DNA of 36,718 nt, from contig CAZDDI010000045.1 of assembly GCA_964504195.1 (NCBI GenBank), positions 1 through 36,718 of the forward strand, read 5' to 3'. Under the pieces are notes generated by a model. It saw nothing but the letters and a program-made list of their open reading frames with translations. It searched no databases and was not told the origin of the DNA. Every line of letters starts with the position of its first letter. The first letter of the stretch is position 1. The stretch is from CAZDDI01 sp964504195 (GTDB lineage Bacteria > Chloroflexota > Anaerolineae > B4-G1 > SLSP01). Below are positions 24,430-31,149 of this stretch, in pieces. Made by a program: the position numbers and the translations under genes.

Positions 24430-25083
24430 TCAGTGATAAACCTGTGAGAAATAGTTATACAGGAAAGCTGTAATCAAGGTTAGACCAACACATAACATGA
24501 TAACGATGAGCCAAAACACAACGCCCAGCCGGGCATTGATCCGGTGAATGGTCTCCAATGCATCCACACGCGCGCTCGAAGTGCGTCGTTCGTCTGTGAC
24601 TTGTTTTTGTATGATCTCGGCTTCGGCAAAGCGCCGCCGGTCATATTCAGGAATGACGGTATCGCAGCGGGGACATACAGGGTCTGTCAACAAGACAAGT
24701 TGACCACAAGCCGGACAGGGGCGCGCCATTTGTTGCCCACAGGTCAGACACATGGTGGCCTGGATGGGATTCAATGCACCACAGTGCGGGCATGGTCGCT
24801 GTAATTTGGGCTGCGGTATCTGTGATAACGTCAGATCCCCCCCCGTTTTCTTGAGCGCAAGCACAGTTCCACCAGAAGATTCCGGCTCAGGTGAATGGGT
24901 TGCCGTGTTTTGCGCAGCATCTATCAAGACCGAATAAGCCTTGTCAAGCCCTTGTAACTGTGTCTCGCGTTGTGGTTCATCAACCTCACTGGATTGCAAT
25001 TCAGCGCGCTTGTGCAGGTAGGCCGACTTGATTTCCTCAAGCGTAGCGGTAATGGGTATCCCTAAGTGTTCGTAATAGTCCAT
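24430..25083 (-). CDS. Divergent J-like/double zinc ribbon protein with one membrane segment
   Basis: A 217-residue protein. The N-terminus (MDYYEHLGIPITATLEEIKSAY) is a recognisable J-domain helix I-II, closer to true J-domains than the other paralogs, but helix II runs into ELQSSEVDEPQRETQL with no HPD or HHDP at all. The zinc cysteines (98, 101, 112, 115, 123, 126, 137 and 140) keep exactly the spacing of the other paralogs. One membrane segment is at about 188-211. The ATG at 25083 has AGGAG upstream. It follows the SPFH gene by 11 bases and is the first intact J-like gene in the transcript. Confidence 0.7.
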   Translation of the reverse strand: MDYYEHLGIPITATLEEIKSAYLHKRAELQSSEVDEPQRETQLQGLDKAYSVLIDAAQNTATHSPEPESSGGTVLALKKTGGDLTLSQIPQPKLQRPCPHCGALNPIQATMCLTCGQQMARPCPACGQLVLLTDPVCPRCDTVIPEYDRRRFAEAEIIQKQVTDERRTSSARVDALETIHRINARLGVVFWLIVIMLCVGLTLITAFLYNYFSQVYH

Positions 25084-25094
25084 TAGTACAGCTC

Positions 25095-26330
25095 CTATCC
25101 AAACCACTGTTTAGCTTCACGAGCAATTTCGACAAGGTATTGCCCCTGCCAACGACGCAATGTCGCTGATTGGAACGGCGTGGCTTGCCCATTGATTTCA
25201 GCTTCAACCACAGGCGCTTGTGCAGGATACCCTAACGCACAGATGAAATACAATGCGATTTGTCCCCCCGAACTGCGGGGAAGCGTAACACATAGATTGT
25301 AGGAACCGTCTGGCACACCATCGTCATCCACACCTGCGCCCGCTTCCACTTTAGCCCCCGGCAACCCTTTCAGATATCCGATATCTTCTTTGATGCGCGA
25401 ATGAATATCGCTTGCGCCCTGCCCGCTTTGTCCTCTACCGGGTTGTGCTGTCAGTTGCGGTTGATTCGGTTGTCCACCAGGGAGCATTGTATTGGGCATG
25501 CCAAAGGCTCCCATCATATTCATAGGATTCATCTGCGTTGGACCTTCCAATGGCTGGTTCATAAATCCAGCCGGGTCTAGCAGCCCTTTGTCAATCATCT
25601 CCTTCGCCATCATCCCGTAAGTTTCGATCATCCGCTGCGCCACTTCTGGCCGATAAGTCAACAACCATGCCCAGTTCACCTGGGATTGCCCGGTGGTTTC
25701 CTGCTCTAGTTTCCAATCACGGAGGCGGGTAAACTCTTCCATCTGCCGCGCTGCCAGTGCATCGCTGCCGGCGTCAGTAGCCTTGATGCTGGTGGTCAAC
25801 ACATTAAAAATCTCAATACCGATGACTTTAGGAAGTTGCATCGCTTGCAGTTGTTGGAGCGTGGTTCTGGCAATCCCTTCCCCTTGCGTGCGAATTTCAG
25901 TCACCGTCGCATACGATACCGCGCCACGCGCGGCCTGAATTACACGATCATACAACGACGTCAACGGCGTCTTTACTTCTAGCGCCACCCGGCGCGCGTC
26001 TGTAATGCGGTATTCCACCGACAAATCCAAATTAATCTCTACTGTTACGGGGTCCTGAATTGTAAACTCCCGCATCGTGGACACAGTGAGCGTTTGCACA
26101 CGGGTGTCTACTTCAATGATTTTTACATCCCGGAAAAAGCGGTATCGGTTAGCGAAATAGGTCCCTGGTTCCAATATTTCCTTGAATGCGCCTCCTTCGG
26201 TAACTACGGCAATCCAACCTTCATCTACAGTGTATTTCCCGCTCAAGCCAGGCAACGGAATGCCTTTTTCAAGCAGTTGTGCGGGGCGGACAATATCAAA
26301 ATCATTGATAAACGATCTGTTTGTAGGCAT
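25095..26330 (-). CDS. SPFH/band 7 protein with C-terminal RWD/UBC-like domain
   Basis: A 411-residue protein without an N-terminal membrane segment. Residues about 33-190 are an SPFH (stomatin/prohibitin) domain: VDEGWIAVVTEGG, then EPGTYF, VQTLTVSTMREFT, the VEYRITD strand and the GIEIFNVLTTSI strand. A Met/Pro/Gln-rich linker (250-305, MNPMNMMGAFGMPN) follows. Residues 308-411 resemble the RWD/UBC (E2-like) fold: SRIKEDIGYLKGLPGA at the start, a beta strand YNLCVTLPR, GYPAQAPVVEAEI as the YPxxxP turn, and a C-terminal helix LVEIAREAKQWF. No cysteine follows the YPxxxP turn, so it would not be an active E2. SPFH proteins build membrane scaffolds, so this may be the platform for the J-like proteins. 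It follows the Hsp70 gene by 14 bases. Confidence 0.7.
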   Translation of the reverse strand: MPTNRSFINDFDIVRPAQLLEKGIPLPGLSGKYTVDEGWIAVVTEGGAFKEILEPGTYFANRYRFFRDVKIIEVDTRVQTLTVSTMREFTIQDPVTVEINLDLSVEYRITDARRVALEVKTPLTSLYDRVIQAARGAVSYATVTEIRTQGEGIARTTLQQLQAMQLPKVIGIEIFNVLTTSIKATDAGSDALAARQMEEFTRLRDWKLEQETTGQSQVNWAWLLTYRPEVAQRMIETYGMMAKEMIDKGLLDPAGFMNQPLEGPTQMNPMNMMGAFGMPNTMLPGGQPNQPQLTAQPGRGQSGQGASDIHSRIKEDIGYLKGLPGAKVEAGAGVDDDGVPDGSYNLCVTLPRSSGGQIALYFICALGYPAQAPVVEAEINGQATPFQSATLRRWQGQYLVEIAREAKQWFG

Positions 26331-26344
26331 TTGTTTACCTCTCT

Positions 26345-27883
26345 TTATAGAATGGGCTTGGACTGTAACCAACGTTTTTTGGCTGATACTTGCTCTTGCG
26401 ATTGACCGACTTTGTAACTCACCTGCGTCGTGGTTTGTTGACCCGTTTCAATATCAACGGCAGTGACATTCACCACCCCATTGGTGCCACAGGCCACCGT
26501 CACTCGAACTTTACGGCCCGCAGGACGGTCGGGTGGCAGTCCGGTCATCACAAATTCACCCACAGGATTACATAACTCTGGGTCCTGAAATTCCCCCTGA
26601 TAAATCATCACCTGAATCCCCGTCTGGCCGGACATTGTCGTCACAAATTCTTTCGACACTTCCACGGGAATCGGGCTGTTGCGTGCGATTAGAATCGTAT
26701 TGATGCGCTGCTGCGTGCCTGGCACAAACGCCTCAATTCCCAGACTGTGCGAGGTAACATCTGTGATTTGTAACCCACCGACTTTATCTACAATCGGCGG
26801 CGCGACTCTATCCGCTGCAACATCCACTACTTTCTTGGCTGCCATCAAGGCTGCGCCCAGAGCCACTGCCTCATCAGGGTTTACCGAATTATCCGGTAAT
26901 TTACCAAAGAAGGTCTCCAGCATATCAGACACTGCGGGAATGCGCGTAGAGCCACCGATAAGCAATACCCGATCTATATCCGTAGGTTGTAATTGTGCCT
27001 GACGCAGAACATCGCGGATCAGTGTCAGGGTTGTATCCAGTTTTGGTTTAATCAATCCTGTAAACTGCTCCCGGGTAATCGAAACCCGACAATCCTTTCC
27101 TTGAGCGCGAAGAATCAAGAGTGTCTTCATCCGCTTGCTAAGTTCACACTTAGCCTTTTCGGCGCGCTCACGTAACTCCGCTGCAATAGACATATCTGTG
27201 GTTGGATCGAATTTGTGTTCTTGAACGAACTGCTCGACAGTAAATTTCATCAATGCGTCGTCGAAATCTTTGCCACCCAATTGATGATCGCCATCGGAAG
27301 CAATAATGCGGATATCCTTTCCATCCACGCGCATTACCGTGGCATCAAAAGTTCCCCCGCCCAGATCGTACACCAGAACCGTCTCAGCTTTTGAGCTGCG
27401 ATCCACACCAAACGCAATCGCGGCGGCAGTTGGTTCATTGATCAGATCGAGCACATGAAACCCAGCAATTTCCCCGGCGGAAATGGTCGCGCGCCGCCGG
27501 GCATCGTCAAAATATGCCGGGACGGTGATCACAACATACGGCAAGGGGCGATTCAAATACAACTCTGCATCTTGTTTCAACTTTTTAAGAATAATGGCGG
27601 AAACATCTGCTGGCGTGTGCTTTTGCCCATGATACGTGTAATACCAGTGTGGGTTACCCATTTGACGTTTAACAAACAATACCACTTTATCAGGGCTAAC
27701 CGCCAGGGCATCTTTTGCCATCTGCCCCACTACAATCGTCTCATCATCAAAGAGAATCGCTGAAGCGGTCAAACGCTCACTCTCTGCATTAGGGATTAGC
27801 TCTGGTTGCCCAGAACCATTGACGATAGCAATAGAAGAGTATGTCGTTCCCAAATCAATTCCAACGGCCGGTAAATCAGGCAT
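26345..27883 (-). CDS. DnaK/Hsp70-type chaperone lacking the helical lid
   Basis: A 512-residue Hsp70. The nucleotide-binding domain is complete: GIDLGTT (8-14), NEPTAAAIAFG (149-159), DLGGGTFD (173-180) and GGSTRIP (310-316). The linker region (LQITDVTSHSLGIEAF) and a beta-sandwich substrate domain (about 375-495) follow, and the protein ends soon after (KKRWLQSKPIL), so the C-terminal helical lid of DnaK (total about 610-640) is missing. HscC-type Hsp70s are also short but not quite this short. A lid-less Hsp70 would release peptides quickly or bind folded partners. It is the first intact gene of the J-like operon, with GGGAGG before the ATG, and no GrpE is seen in the window. I give no gene symbol because it is clearly not the housekeeping dnaK. 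Confidence 0.85.
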   Translation of the reverse strand: MPDLPAVGIDLGTTYSSIAIVNGSGQPELIPNAESERLTASAILFDDETIVVGQMAKDALAVSPDKVVLFVKRQMGNPHWYYTYHGQKHTPADVSAIILKKLKQDAELYLNRPLPYVVITVPAYFDDARRRATISAGEIAGFHVLDLINEPTAAAIAFGVDRSSKAETVLVYDLGGGTFDATVMRVDGKDIRIIASDGDHQLGGKDFDDALMKFTVEQFVQEHKFDPTTDMSIAAELRERAEKAKCELSKRMKTLLILRAQGKDCRVSITREQFTGLIKPKLDTTLTLIRDVLRQAQLQPTDIDRVLLIGGSTRIPAVSDMLETFFGKLPDNSVNPDEAVALGAALMAAKKVVDVAADRVAPPIVDKVGGLQITDVTSHSLGIEAFVPGTQQRINTILIARNSPIPVEVSKEFVTTMSGQTGIQVMIYQGEFQDPELCNPVGEFVMTGLPPDRPAGRKVRVTVACGTNGVVNVTAVDIETGQQTTTQVSYKVGQSQEQVSAKKRWLQSKPIL

Positions 27884-27964
27884 AGCGGAAAACCTCCCGG
27901 GTGTTTGCTGCCATTTTGCTAATGACGAATTCTGGTTGTTGTATGTGCAAGCCTGCGTTCAGCG

Positions 27965-28164
27965 TCAATCAATTTGTTGAAGTTGCTGCTGTAATTGATT
28001 GAATTCTTGCTCTAGCCAGATAACATTGTTACGACTTCCACAATTGCTGGATCATGGTGTGTTACTAATCGCCGTCATTGGTGATATTGAGCATCGAGCG
28101 AGGCTTCAATCTCTTTGGGCGTGGCTGTGGGAGGCACTTTCAGAATCTCATAATAGGTGGACAT
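27965..28164 (-). pseudogene. Decayed J-like gene, first in the operon
   Basis: From the ATG at 28162-28164 the frame reads MSTYYEILKVPPTA, IEASLDAQYHQ, then a TGA at 28075-28077 where the paralogs have the TGG of QYNHW, then RRLVTHHDPAIVE. The frame is then lost. In another frame the next bases read LEQEFN, a stop, LQQQLQQID and a stop, like the coiled-coil tails of the paralogs. So the zinc ribbon and membrane part have been deleted, leaving the head and the last residues. A ribosome-like GGGAG lies before the ATG. It sits 81 bases upstream of the Hsp70 gene. Confidence 0.75.
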
Positions 28165-28380
28165 ATTAAACTACTCCCTCATTACATGATTGCTTTCAAA
28201 TTTAAAACATTATTACAGATAGAGGCCGCTGCTTTACTGCGTGCGGCCTTGTCGCTAACTTTGTACTACTGGGTGGTTACGTCGTCTTAGGTGCGCCTCG
28301 CAACCTTATGCCAATCAAGAGGCACTTTTGTTGGCCCACTTCAAGTATACGGTCAATTGGTCATTTGAGCAACTTTTCTT
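28165..28380. promoter_or_regulatory. Intergenic region expected to hold the operon promoter
   Basis: This 216-base stretch separates the recombinase (ending at 28381) from the first gene of the minus-strand operon. On the minus strand it holds an AT-rich tract (TGTAATAATG, TTTTAAATTTGAAAG) within 60 bases of the ATG, where a promoter could lie, though no clear -35/-10 pair with standard spacing is seen. AGGCCGC (28223-28229) and GCGGCCT (28243-28249) form a 7-bp stem. Confidence 0.3.
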
Positions 28381-29358
28381 TCACCGCAATCCCGCGACTG
28401 CGGCAGCCTTGTCACTCGCGCTCGGCTGGGTGTAGATCTGCGTGGTGGCGATGCTCGCATGGCCCAGCAGCGCGGCGACTGTCACCAGATCCGTCCCCAC
28501 CTCGCGCAGGAGCCGGGTGGCGAACGTATGCCGCAGGACGTGCGGCGTCACAGCAAAACCGGGTCGCGCTACGCCCGCCGCCTCTGCCAACGCGGTGATG
28601 CGGAACTGGATCCCTCGCGTCCCCAGGCGGCCCCGCTGGCCGAGAAACAAGTAAGGGCCAGGCTCGTCCTGGCCCGGCTTGCCCGCGCCCCTACCATCAG
28701 GGCGCACGGCCAGATACGCTTCGAGGGCTTGCCGCGCCGTTTTGTGCAGTGGCACCTCGCGGTACTTCCGGCCCTTCCCGGCGCGAACGATCACCTGGCT
28801 GTCTTTCCCGTTGAGCACCACATCGGTCACGCGCAAATCTGCGCATTCCGAGACGCGCAGGCCCGTATAGAGGAGTAGGTTCAGCAACGCTTCATCCCGG
28901 AGGGCATCCACCAGCGTCGGGGACGTATCCGCGCCCGCTTTGGCCTGTGCTAACTGGCGCTGCGCCGCCGCCTCCCGCTGCAAGCGATAGACCTCTTGCG
29001 AGGTCAGCGCCTTCGGCGTGCGCGCCTCCTGTTTGACGCCCTTGACGCGCTGCACCGGGTTGGCGCTGGCGTGCCCGGCTTCGATGGCCCAGGCAAAGAA
29101 CACCCGCAGCGCGGCCAGGCGACGGTTCACCCCGGCGGGCTGCCGCCCGGCGTCTTCGAGCGCGTCGCGGTACTTCTGGATGTCGAAGGTGGTGACCTCC
29201 ATTGGCGTCAGAGGGCGAGGCGTCGCCTCGCCCCTACCCAGTTGCGTTTCCAGCCACGCGAAGAACGCCGCCACGTCATTCCGGTACGCGGCGATGGTGT
29301 GGGGGCTGCGGTCTTGCGTCTGTAAATGCGCGATGAAAGCGGTCAGATAGTCGCTCAT
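28381..29358 (-). CDS. Tyrosine recombinase (XerC/D-like integrase)
   Basis: A 325-residue recombinase with a complete active site: Arg168 (TGLRVSE), Lys195 (AGKGRKYR), His273 and Arg276 (HVLRHTFA), His300 (GHASIATTQIY) and the nucleophile Tyr309. The N-terminal SAM-like core-binding domain is residues 1-110 (SPHTIAAYRNDVAAFFAW). AAAGGAGG stands before the ATG. Two palindromic inserts are embedded in its reading frame (29213-29233 and 28655-28675), adding GRGEATPRP- and GKPGQDEPG-like stretches. It could be a chromosome-dimer-type Xer protein or the integrase of the mobile region; its place at the edge of the J-like operon makes the second plausible. No matching att sites were found by eye. 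Confidence 0.85.
   Translation of the reverse strand: MSDYLTAFIAHLQTQDRSPHTIAAYRNDVAAFFAWLETQLGRGEATPRPLTPMEVTTFDIQKYRDALEDAGRQPAGVNRRLAALRVFFAWAIEAGHASANPVQRVKGVKQEARTPKALTSQEVYRLQREAAAQRQLAQAKAGADTSPTLVDALRDEALLNLLLYTGLRVSECADLRVTDVVLNGKDSQVIVRAGKGRKYREVPLHKTARQALEAYLAVRPDGRGAGKPGQDEPGPYLFLGQRGRLGTRGIQFRITALAEAAGVARPGFAVTPHVLRHTFATRLLREVGTDLVTVAALLGHASIATTQIYTQPSASDKAAAVAGLR
28655..28675. repeat. Coding-embedded palindrome in the recombinase gene
   Basis: GGGCCAGG (28655-28662), loop CTCGT, CCTGGCCC (28668-28675). It encodes a Gly/Pro/Asp-rich insert in the recombinase. The same CTCGT loop occurs in the palindrome at 36382-36402. Confidence 0.6.
29213..29233. repeat. Coding-embedded palindrome in the recombinase gene
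   Basis: GGGCGAGGCG (29213-29222) and CGCCTCGCCC (29224-29233) pair perfectly around one T. The piece keeps the reading frame of the recombinase. Confidence 0.6.
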
Positions 29359-29398
29359 GGTGCGCCTCCTTTGTTTATGCGTTTAGTTTTAGCGCGAA

Positions 29399-29443
29399 AA
29401 AACCCCATAAAAGGGCCTGTTTAGGCTTATTTTACGGGGTTTT
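29399..29443. repeat. AT-rich dyad upstream of the recombinase
   Basis: AAAACCCCATAAAA (29399-29412) and TTTTACGGGGTTTT (29430-29443) pair with one mismatch around a 17-base loop, 40 bases upstream of the recombinase start. It may be a recombinase-binding or regulatory site, or a bidirectional terminator stem. Confidence 0.5.
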
Positions 29444-29484
29444 GGGTGAAATGTCAACGTATAACCATAGTTATAAGAAAATAA

Positions 29485-29634
29485 CTGATTCTGATGTTTT
29501 TTGTGGTTTGCTCCCCAGAGTGGAGAAAAGCCCGTATTTCCGGCCCGTTTTGAGCGGTTTATGCCCTAAAAAGGGACGTTTGGACGCCCCTGGCGAGGCA
29601 AATCTGGGCCAACCACAAATTCCATCAGAATCAG
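29485..29634. mobile_element. 150-bp MITE-like element with 8-bp target duplication
   Basis: The ends are CTGATTCTGATG (29485-29496) and its exact reverse complement CATCAGAATCAG (29623-29634). After a four-base mismatch the pairing resumes as TTGTGGTT / AACCACAA, and then CCCAGA / TCTGGG. The eight bases directly outside are GAAAATAA on both sides (29477-29484 and 29635-29642). The interior (about 85 bases) has no gene. These are the marks of a small non-autonomous transposable element. It lies between the recombinase and the exonuclease gene. Confidence 0.75.
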
Positions 29635-29661
29635 GAAAATAAGCCTTCAATAGTAATGCGG

Positions 29662-29667
29662 TATAAT
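29662..29667 (+). promoter_or_regulatory. Perfect -10 box before the exonuclease gene
   Basis: TATAAT lies 40 bases before the ATG at 29708. The -35 position (about 29639-29644) is poor and overlaps the target duplication of the MITE-like element, so the insertion may have altered the promoter. Confidence 0.35.
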
Positions 29668-29707
29668 AGGTGACGTAGACTGCCAGTTACCACATAACAA
29701 GGATACG

Positions 29708-30283
29708 ATGATGGCAAAGCGACTGGATGCGATTCTGGTTATTGATGTGGAAGCTACATGTTGGGAAGGCAATCCTCCGCCGGGGCAAAGCAGTGAGATT
29801 ATCGAAATCGGTCTGTGTGTGCTGGATGTAGCCACGCTGGAACGCCGTGAGCAACGCAGCATCCTCGTGCTTCCAGAACAATCCACCATCAGCCCCTACT
29901 GCACGGCACTAACCACGCTGACTCAGGCGCAGGTGGAGAAGGGTGTGCCACTCCGCACTGCTTGTGAAATTCTTAGGGATGCGTACAAAGCCGGGCAGCG
30001 GCTGTGGGCCAGTTATGGAGATTATGATCGCGGGCAATTCGAGGCGGAATGTCAGCGCAAGCACATTCCCTATCCCTTTGGAAGGGGGCACCTTAATGTG
30101 AAGTCGCTCTTCGCTATTACACACGCCCTGCCGCGCGAGGTTGGCATGGCGCAAGCGCTTGCCCGCCTGGAACTCCCACTTGAAGGCACCCACCATCGTG
30201 GCGGCGATGATGCCTGGAACATCGCTGCAATTCTCGCCGCGCTGTTGCGGGGATACCGGGCATTAATCTCAGCGCCGGGTTAG
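29708..30283 (+). CDS. DEDDh 3'-5' exonuclease (ERI-1/KapD-like)
   Basis: A 191-residue exonuclease of the RNase T/DnaQ fold. Motif I is VIDVEATC (Asp13, Glu15), the typical version of the ERI-1/KapD branch. Motif II includes SYGDYDRGQF. Motif III is THHRGGDDAWNIA, with the catalytic histidine and final aspartate. All four acidic residues plus the histidine appear present. Such enzymes trim RNA or DNA 3' ends. It is the only plus-strand gene in this part of the window, with its own TATAAT upstream. It overlaps the end of the convergent gene at 30280 by four bases. A second ATG three bases downstream (29711) is an equally possible start. Confidence 0.8.
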   Translation: MMAKRLDAILVIDVEATCWEGNPPPGQSSEIIEIGLCVLDVATLERREQRSILVLPEQSTISPYCTALTTLTQAQVEKGVPLRTACEILRDAYKAGQRLWASYGDYDRGQFEAECQRKHIPYPFGRGHLNVKSLFAITHALPREVGMAQALARLELPLEGTHHRGGDDAWNIAAILAALLRGYRALISAPG

Positions 30284-31134
30284 AAATCCTCTACAACAAA
30301 GCCGACGGCTTCGAGTAACTCGCCTGCGGTGCGGCGCGTGCCTGCCTCTATCACTGGGGTCTGCCCGGATAAGCCTAGGTGTTGCCGCAGGGCCAGTGAT
30401 AAGCGCGGCTCATCGTGCGCCAGCCGCAACAAGAAGGCGTCCTTTTCCGCAGCGGGTAACCCGGCGATCGCTTGTTGCAATTGCGCTTCATCCACTGCGA
30501 CTGGTTTCAAGACGGCGCTGCGCGCTGCGGCAATGCCCAGCAGAGTTTCATCCACGTCGAACAATTCCACAAATGCCTGGAGCGCTGGCGTAAGTTCGTT
30601 GAGTCCTGGCGGCACGGGCGGCTCCAACGCCGTGCGATCTGCATCGCAGTCCAGCACAATCCCTTTAAGCCACGCCAGATAGAGCACACGGTCATCGCGT
30701 TGCAATAACGCCTCGCGCAGCCCTAGCAAGCGATCCAGCCAACCCTCGCCATCCACCCACCCGAAGCCTTCTTCCTCATCAAGACGAATGCCCAGAACGA
30801 CATACTCGCCCACTGTCTCAACCGTGATGGCTTCAGAGGGATAGTCGGTGGTTTCGACGCTGTACTGCGCCATTGCCGCCGCATCCACCAGCGCCGCGGG
30901 AAAACGGAACAACAAATGTCGGCTGCCCCAGTTTGCCAGATAGAACATGGCGTCATAGTATTTCGCCAGCACCGCCTCGGGATTGCCCCGGAAGTCGCCG
31001 CCGTAATGGTAGACGAAAACCGCCCGCCGGGGATGTGGCTCCACCCGGCTAGACAGGCTCGCTACTGCTTCTTACTCGTCGCGCGTTAGCGGACGATCAA
31101 GCGCCTGGAATTCGTAATACTGGTATTCGCTCAT
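30280..31134 (-). pseudogene. Conserved hypothetical gene (MSEYQYYEF family) with one in-frame stop codon
   Basis: The frame begins at an ATG (31132-31134) with GGAG five bases before it and reads MSEYQYYEFQALDRPLTRDE, then a TAA at 31072-31074, then EAVASLSSRVEPHPRRAVF and on to GGDFRGNPEAVLAKYYDAMFYLANWGSRHLLFRFP. This front, including the SSR and YFDA-type ANWG blocks, is one I recognise as a widespread bacterial family of unknown function, in which the stop position is normally a sense codon. The remaining 254 residues are intact and could be made from a later ATG at 31044, but would lack the conserved first 30 residues. It starts 16 bases after the caspase-like gene, so both were probably co-transcribed. 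A single sequencing error is a real alternative. Confidence 0.65.
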
Positions 31135-31149
31135 GTCTACTCCGATATT

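Noticed and set aside
25095..25400. Active E2-like conjugating enzyme at the end of the SPFH protein
   Set aside because: No cysteine follows the YPxxxP-like turn, so only an inactive RWD/UBC-like fold can be argued.
29485..29634. Integron attC site or recombinase attachment site
   Set aside because: No GTTRRRY core pair is found, and the flanking 8-base duplication points to transposition instead.
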